A stretch of 64,000 nt of DNA from the NCBI GenBank assembly GCA_037039925.1, contig JAXRKP010000375.1, positions 137,501 through 201,500 on the forward strand, written 5' to 3'. Position numbers and translations under genes: made by a program. The notes under the pieces are model-generated. The model ran no database searches, was not told where the DNA came from, and was given only the letters and a program-made list of their open reading frames with translations. This document shows positions 44,975 to 64,000 of this stretch, piece by piece (position 1 is the stretch's first letter; every line of letters starts with the position of its first letter). Origin of the DNA: Doris montereyensis. Lineage: Eukaryota; Mollusca; Gastropoda; Nudibranchia; Dorididae.

Positions 44975-45200
44975 GTGAAGGATAATAATAATAATATTAA
45001 ATAATATTAAAGCCTCATAGGAACAAAGACAAGACAAAAACAAAAAGAATAGACAGAAAAAATCTTGGCCAACATGGGGATTGAACCCGCGAGGACAAGA
45101 AAGCACACTACCAACCAAGCTAACTGCCCCCTATCTATTCCTTATAATGTCTTGTCTTTGTTCCTATGGGACTTTAATATTATCTAATGTCACTATCCTC
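44975..45200 (-). mobile_element. SINE with self-complementary ends (family C), copy 1
   Basis: The minus-strand core has A box TTAGCTTGGTTGGTAG and B box GGGTTCAATCCCC (45067-45125). Flanks are inverted copies: AATATTAAAGCCTCATAGGA then ACAAAGACAAGAC on the left, and its reverse complement (GTCTTGTCTTTGTTCCTATG then GGACTTTAATATT) on the right. Same architecture as 57181-57430. Confidence 0.75.
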
Positions 45201-45486
45201 CACTTGTGAAAGTGAAAAAAGGCAAAATAAGCTTCCAAAGGCAAGTAATGGTCTTGCACTTGATTTGCACCAGGTCATATTTCTCTTTGATGTTATTCAA
45301 TCTTGTTTTCTTAATTATTATATATTCTTACTTTAACCAGAATTCATAGGTTCTAATCCCATTGAGAACTGCTCTCATTTGGAAAATACGAAATTGAATA
45401 TGGAGTGGGGGGGGGGGGGGGAGAACCATACTGCTATTGCAATGATGAATTAATGATATTGTAGTTTGCCGTTGAGGCTATGAGGG

Positions 45487-46790
45487 TGGCATGTACCACA
45501 TTAATTTATAAGGCCCTGTTCCGCGTGGAATCTGTCATGCCAAGTACCATAGCACTGGCGGACAGCAGTGACTGATATGTCTAGGATACCCTGATGGTCA
45601 CTGGAGTTAAAGTGAAAAGGAACAGGATTGCAGTGACAGTTTCTGATGTCGGTGAAGTGTTGGGTAAAGCGGCTAGCCAAGCGAAGACCAGTTTCCCCAA
45701 TGTACCTCATAGGACATCGTTTACAAGAAATGGTGTAAACGATGTTTCTGCTGACACATGTAAAGGCTGAAGTGACTTTCAGTTCATGATTGGGGAAGGA
45801 TATGGATACCACTTCCTTAACATATGAGCAAGTATTACGTCTCCTGCCACACTGGCGAGTACCCCGTGTAGAAAGGAGTATGTAACCTGCTGTGGACCAG
45901 GAGATCACGAAAATTCCTGTCCCGCCTGTAAACAAAAAGAGGTGGATCAGAGAATACATCTCTTGTGATGGGATCATTTTGAAGGATGGAATAATGTGTT
46001 GAAACTAACTCATTTATGTGTTTATTGTAAGGATGGTATGTCATGATAAGCTTCACTCGGTCATTAGGGCTTTTGCTTGAGTTTAGGCATGACCGAGAGT
46101 GTTGTAGCGCTTGGATGCGGTTGAGAGCAGATGAAATGATATGTTGTAGAAATTCTCTTCCCCGAAAAAATTCACCCATTCTCCCGGCCTGTTCTGCGAA
46201 GTCTATGTCATCCTGACAGAGACGACGAAGACGCAGAAATTGGGAGAAAGGGATTGAATTCTTACAGGAGACGGGATAAGAAGAGGAATATGGAAGGTAG
46301 CTGTGACTCAGTTTCTTTGTAATGGATGGGGTAGTGATTGACCCATTCGACAAGATCACCCTGATGTCCAAAAATGTCATTTCAGATGTGGATATCTGAA
46401 AGATGTAGCGTATCGCTGGATTGAATGATTGGACAAACTTGATGTATTCTTCAAGTTTGTCCTTGGCCATAGAGCAGAAACCTATGCCATCATCGATGTA
46501 TCTGTAGTAGTGAAGGGGTTGTGGCCCTTTGAAGCTCTGGCGGATGAAGAATTCTTAATGGCCCATAAAGAGACAAGCGTAACTGGGGCCCATCTTGGTG
46601 CCAATGGCCAGGTCACTGATCTGGTCAAAGAATTCACCATTGAACTCAAACGAGTTCAACGTGAGTACCAGCTCTGTGAGTAAAAGCAAAGTAGGAGTAG
46701 GGATAGTACAATCAGTGCGCTGTTCGAGGAAGAAACTGATGGCTGTAAGACCATCTGTCTCTACTCATTAGCGACTTTACCTCATTCCCT
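45487..46790 (-). mobile_element. Penelope-like element, truncated, with GIY-YIG endonuclease
   Basis: Minus strand, right to left: LVLTLNSFEFNGEFFDQISD, IGTKMGPSYACLFMG and YRYIDDGIGF (reverse transcriptase catalytic motif with IDD), then KLEEYIKFVQSF and MTFLDIRVILSNG, and finally the endonuclease: NIVYTISCKRCPMRYIGETG followed by LRLASRFTQHFTDI, FNSSDHQGILDISV and HAEQGLINK. The reading spans two or more frames (46470-45835, then 45977-45501), so it is probably inactive. Fits the Neptune/Penelope group that carries GIY-YIG. Confidence 0.85.
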
Positions 46791-46939
46791 TATTTCCCCT
46801 TTTTTCTTTTTCCTCTTTTCTTTTCACTTTCTTATATTTTTTTTATTACATATATATACATGATGGGTCATCAAATGACTGGCCACCTTTTGTCACCATA
46901 TAGTGTCACTCACGACCACTAAATCATTCTTGTATCATT

Positions 46940-46982
46940 GTGTGACCGAGGAAGGGCGGTTTTGCCGAAACTTTTCTGTCTT
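46940..46982 (+). ncRNA. degenerate hammerhead-ribozyme-like motif
   Basis: CCGAGGA (46946-46952), a short stem GGC...GCC, GAAA (46967-46970), then AC-loop-GUC (46978-46980) follow the order of the minimal hammerheads found in Penelope-like elements. The conserved CUGANGA has U changed to C, and stem I pairing is poor. Orientation is opposite to the neighbouring Penelope-like ORF. Relic at best. Confidence 0.3.
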
Positions 46983-47109
46983 TGTAACTGTCTCTGTTCT
47001 ACCTATTAGGCCTTCATATTCAATTTCGTATTTCCTCTCTACTAGTTACCGGTCTAATGCAGTACTATTTCTTTTCTCATTTGGAAATGATTTAGATCAT
47101 TAAAAGTAA

Positions 47110-47750
47110 AACGACAACAGTGATGAAAACATTGTGCATATTTTGTAATAAATCTTCAAGATGATTGTCCAAGAAAATTCCATTCCTGTGCCACAATAAA
47201 TAAATTAAGGATAAAAAATGTTTTATAGTAAACACCAGTCTCTACATCTCTGAAAGAGTAAAATTATAACTTAATTATTATTTTTTCAGGAAATTTCTTT
47301 ACTTCATATAAAGGAAAAGAAATTCCGACTTTTTCTTTCAAAATGTCATTGCTTTTCTTAACCTGGTTGCATTTTTTTTTTAATGTACTTTTTAAAGTGA
47401 GATGACATGATCAAAAGAAAGTACATTCATGAGGTTGAAGTTGACAGTATCACATTTGAGGCTAGGACTACTCAAGTTTACTTCGATTTCAAGGCATAGT
47501 CGTCAAGTCGAGCAGAGAAGAAATAGAATGAAAAACCAACACAGAAACCACATAAAAAGTGTGAAAGGAAAGTAAAAACCGCAGCACTTTTCTCCAGCAC
47601 ACAAAATTCAGGGGAACGCTGAGGCCAAAAGATAAAAACATTTTGATGATGACGTGTCATTGTCATCTCTTCTACTATATTGAGTTCCTTTCCAAATGCA
47701 TTTCCCCTTGAGATTCAAATCCAAATACCATTGACGTCCAGACTAAAAGT
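47110..47750. other. unassigned stretch
   Basis: AT-rich, nothing recognised. Confidence 0.5.
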
Positions 47751-47754
47751 AATC

Positions 47755-48205
47755 TCATCAATGTCTCATAATACTAGTGTACCACGCTCTATCGACATTT
47801 CCTCAAAATCTTACAGAATCTTACAGGAATACTTTCAGCGTCTGATAATACTACAGCATACTTCATTCAATCCACATTTCCTTAAGACGTTACAGAATCT
47901 TATAGGAATACCTTCAATGTACCATAATACTACAGTGTCCACGTTCTATCCACATTTCCTCAACATATTACAGAATCTTACAGGAATACTTTCAACGTCT
48001 GATAATACTACAGCATACTTCATTCAATCTACATTTCCTTAAGACGTTACAGAATCTTATAGGAATATCTTCAACGTAATACTAGTGTGCCACTATCCAA
48101 ATTTTCTCAAAACATAACACAATTTTACAGGAATACCTTCATCCCATAATACTACAGTGTACCACATTCTATACATATTTTCTCAAAACATTAGAAAACT
48201 TCAAG
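47755..48205. repeat. minisatellite, about 78-bp unit with 157-bp dimer order
   Basis: About six diverged units, each with TTACAGAATCTTA(C/T)AGGAATA, CTTCAACGT, ATAATACTACAG and CACATTTCCT. Units starting at 47821 and 47978 are nearly identical over more than 90 bp, while neighbours differ, so the repeat has spread as dimers. Confidence 0.9.
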
Positions 48206-50124
48206 TGAATACATCTGGTACTTTTTCATATTTCAACTATAAATGGCCCATGTTCACATTTTTTGAGGAGGGAGGAGGGGTATAGGAGGGAGGAAGAGGT
48301 ATTCAAAACATCAATCTAGCGATATCCAGCCAAAAATAAGGGGACATTGATAAAATTCCTTCCAGGACAAGTTGCCCTGAGAGCTGGAGATTATCGCAAT
48401 TTCTGTCATGATAAGAGGAATAGGAATGAGCAATACAAGATCATCCCCTTCACAGAGAAGTGTATATCATAGGATTTACCTCACGGCTATAACTGGTATC
48501 CACTTGTATCTAAATGTAGTCGACAAATTCTGTTTAATGTCTTTCCCCGGAAAATAATATCAAGCTGAGTAAATCTAGGCTTTGATCAAAGAGAAGAGGG
48601 GAACCTGTCTCTTACACTTCATTGAAGCTATGCAACAATTTCAGAGATTTAAACATCAATACTGCCAGTGTCATAGTATATATATCATGTATGGTTTTTA
48701 CATATCATATGACGAAGAAGAAGCCATGCATCAAAATGCGGGCTAACTATCTACAAATGATGAGAATTTATTTGTATTAATTTATAAATGCAAGGTAATT
48801 ATGATCAGGTTACAAATGACAAGAATTCACTTTGCTTTACATAAATACTACCTGATCTGATATTACTTATTACTACTGTTAACACAAAACAACAACAAAA
48901 AGCCCCAAAAACGAAGTACATTTCCAAACCGTCCTGCACAAAAGTGGCCATCAATGAAAAATCAAAACTATATGACAATGTTTAATGCCTTTAAAAAACA
49001 ATGCATGCAAACACTAGAGAGAAAATATATATCGGGATTAGAAAAAGAAACAACCCAGCAGTTTATCTTATATGTCAAAGATGCTACAGTGAGCAATTCA
49101 AAAACCAAAAAAAAGTGATTAGTTAAACACCTCTCATTTTGGATTAAACTGATACTGATACTTACTCCTGTAAAATAAATAGCGTTAATAGGGGTTATTA
49201 AAAACACTAAGAAATGAGAAGATGAAAACATTAAGAAGCCTGAAGCAGCTTTAAGGCTAAAGCCTGCAAAGTGTCATCCCTGATATATATCCATTCAAAT
49301 TGGTTTTCACATCCCCCAGATTGGAAAAATCGACAATTTTTTTATCCCCACTGGGAGATTTCAAGCCACCATTTCACATCATGAATCCGTTAAAAGTGAC
49401 TGAAAGTGACCGCAAACAAGCAAGGAAAGCTGAAAGATACGTTTGAAGACTATATTTGCTGACACTTGCCTGAGACTTCTCTATGACTTTAAGAAATGTA
49501 CGCATCGCTGATATTGATTCCTAAAATCATATGTATGCAATATTTTTCAAATATCTACATTTTATCGTTATATGCCATGCTCTTGGGATAATAAATTTTT
49601 CCATTTTATTTTTCTTCTATAAATTACTGACTCAATTCAAAGATATGTCAGTGAATGATAGGAGTAATTTCTAGAAACAAAACATTTCATTGACAGTTAA
49701 TTCTTGGCAATCGGTATTTGTAAAATCTCTAAACTGGTGTAAATTTCACTGTGCAAATAAGCTGTTCAATAATATAAACTGATGCTAGACCCATAAACAA
49801 CCCAACCTTTACCTATGAATCAGTAAAATATTAATGATATGAAAGTGAAGGAAGCAATTGCTTCAATTATACAACTTTGCAATCATACTCGTAGGAAACG
49901 ATTTTTAAAAAGGTGGATAGTATAATAAAACTGCTGTACGATACAAGAGAGCTTCATTAGATGCTTTCAAGAGAGGAAAATACAAGATTGCTTAAAAGTG
50001 AGCATGGTTTATAATATCAAATTGAGTTTTGTTCAGACATTCGTAATCAGACAAATTTTTTAAGATTCACATCAGCATCTACTGCAGAAGTTGTTCATGT
50101 GGGGCGTTTAGAACCAGGGCTCTC
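48206..50124. other. unassigned stretch left of TTBK
   Basis: AT-rich, with no exon found on either strand. It would be TTBK 3' UTR if the candidate terminal exon at 50.13 kb is real. Confidence 0.35.
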
Positions 50125-50133
50125 TTAGGTAAT
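50125..50133 (-). CDS. TTBK: possible TTBK terminal coding exon (I-T-stop)
   Basis: A strong acceptor (CATATTTGTCTTGCAG) ends at 50134 on the minus strand, and the phase-0 continuation from the microexon reads Ile-Thr-TAA. That would end the protein right after SNS and make the sequence to the left 3' UTR. Vertebrate TTBKs continue with DSDLFSRLAQ; I found no such exon in the window. Speculative. Confidence 0.3.
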   Translation of the reverse strand: MT

Positions 50134-51152
50134 CTGCAAGACAAATATGAAGGTCATAATTTAAATTGAATATGTCTAAAAATGGTTGTGAGATTTCAGC
50201 GAAATGAAGTGGGGATGGGGGAAAAAAGTAACAACGAAGAACATCCAAGCCATTTTGATTGTAAGTATAAGTATACAAATGGAAATACTGAACTTGTCAA
50301 ATGTAATTACAATGAAAAACAAACATGACAAAGTGGTAAGGGCCAAATCTTGACATGTACAATTGTTCTATGTTCAGTCTCACTTCCTTTTGAAGATTTT
50401 AAATTTAAAATAAAACTGTCAACACCTTGAAGACAAATGAGGAACATTTAAAACAGCATGACGCTTTGTGCACAACTACAATAAAGGCGAAGAGGAAAAA
50501 AATTATAAAGGCATTACAGAAGCACCTTAGTAAACATTATTTTGAGATAACAGAGAAACATAGGCATGTGCAAATAAATTGTAACATTTTCCTTGAACCT
50601 TTTCTTTTTTTTTTTGAAACATCAAATAACCATGACCAGTTTTTGAAAACAAAGGGCCATTTGTCTCATCTCCTTAAAACAAAAGAGATAATACACATGA
50701 ACTAGAGGATATACACATAGATTCAAAATCAACATTCTTTAACAAAATATGAATATCACAGCAAAATGAAATTGATAAAGCATATAAAAGATTGCAAATA
50801 AGGAACAAATCTCTGTCACCAAATAAACAAAAACAAGTTCCCAAATGATTGAAAGATAAATGACACAAAAAGAAAACGGGTAAAAGGTAACAAATAAAAA
50901 TAAAATAACATACCCAATTCCAAACAGGAGACACTTCTAAATTGTTTTTTTTAAATTCAACTTTATTGCAAAAAAAAAAAAAGCAAAACAGCCTGAGGTG
51001 TAAAGTGAGGTAACACAATGAAAGTTGAGTTGCCGGGGGCTGCTTTTGATGACCAAGCTTTAAAGAAAGACGTGTGGCATTTAGAACAACTGAGGTGGAA
51101 GGTAGGTGCACTGTGGACTATGCTAAGGGCTGTTGGCCTCGCGCGGACTCAC

Positions 51153-64000
<12,848 letters not shown>

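Noticed and set aside
46429..46683. 84-aa + strand ORF
   Set aside because: Antisense of the Penelope-like reverse transcriptase.
47755..48205. CRISPR array
   Set aside because: Units are contiguous tandem repeats without unique spacers, in an animal genome.

Overview
The window is animal nuclear DNA: AT-rich, intron-rich, full of microsatellites, tRNA-derived SINEs, RTE-type LINEs, a GIY-YIG Penelope-like element, Tc1/pogo-type DNA transposons and one R2-like (REL-endonuclease) non-LTR relic. That repeat mix, together with the gene structures, fits a marine invertebrate. A mollusc or another lophotrochozoan is my best guess; this is inference, as nothing here fixes the species.

Two protein-coding genes are recognisable, and they converge. 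On the + strand, 1453-20645 is a complete 11-exon gene for the regulatory B56 (B') subunit of protein phosphatase 2A, alpha/beta/epsilon type (about 457 aa), followed by a T-rich probable 3' UTR. On the - strand, from the right edge down to about 51 kb (possibly 50.1 kb), is the 3' part of a tau-tubulin kinase gene (TTBK): the end of the kinase domain (63970-64000, 63340-63438, 61953-62212), one very long tail exon (59157-61055) and a 31-nt microexon (51153-51183). One gene encodes a phosphatase targeting subunit and the other a microtubule-linked kinase; the sequence shows no functional link beyond adjacency.

Both genes carry single-base reading-frame faults in short runs of one base: one in PPP2R5 exon 4, and at least seven frame changes or in-frame stops in the long TTBK exon. 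The surrounding splice sites and protein similarity are intact. The simplest reading is uncorrected assembly indels rather than two pseudogenes.

Layout: 0-1.45 kb, flank with a GAA array; 1.45-20.65 kb, PPP2R5 with introns holding two RTE LINE pieces (6.75-9.65 kb), two related TIR elements (11.0-13.0 kb) and SINEs; 20.65-30.4 kb, T-rich downstream DNA; 30.4-37 kb, a transposon cluster (fold-back/direct-repeat structure, GC-rich REL-endonuclease LINE relic, SINEs, RTE tail, dead Tc1 transposase, TTAA-flanked element); 37-45 kb, A-rich DNA with few recognisable repeats; 45-46.8 kb, Penelope-like element; 47.7-48.2 kb, a minisatellite with dimeric order; 50-64 kb, TTBK, with a second RTE LINE carrying a nested SINE that has inverted-repeat ends.

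I found no CRISPR array, operon, prokaryotic gene or intact new multi-gene system. The best novelty candidates are the inverted-repeat SINE family, the pair of TIR elements sharing subterminal motifs, and the 30.9-31.6 kb fold-back.
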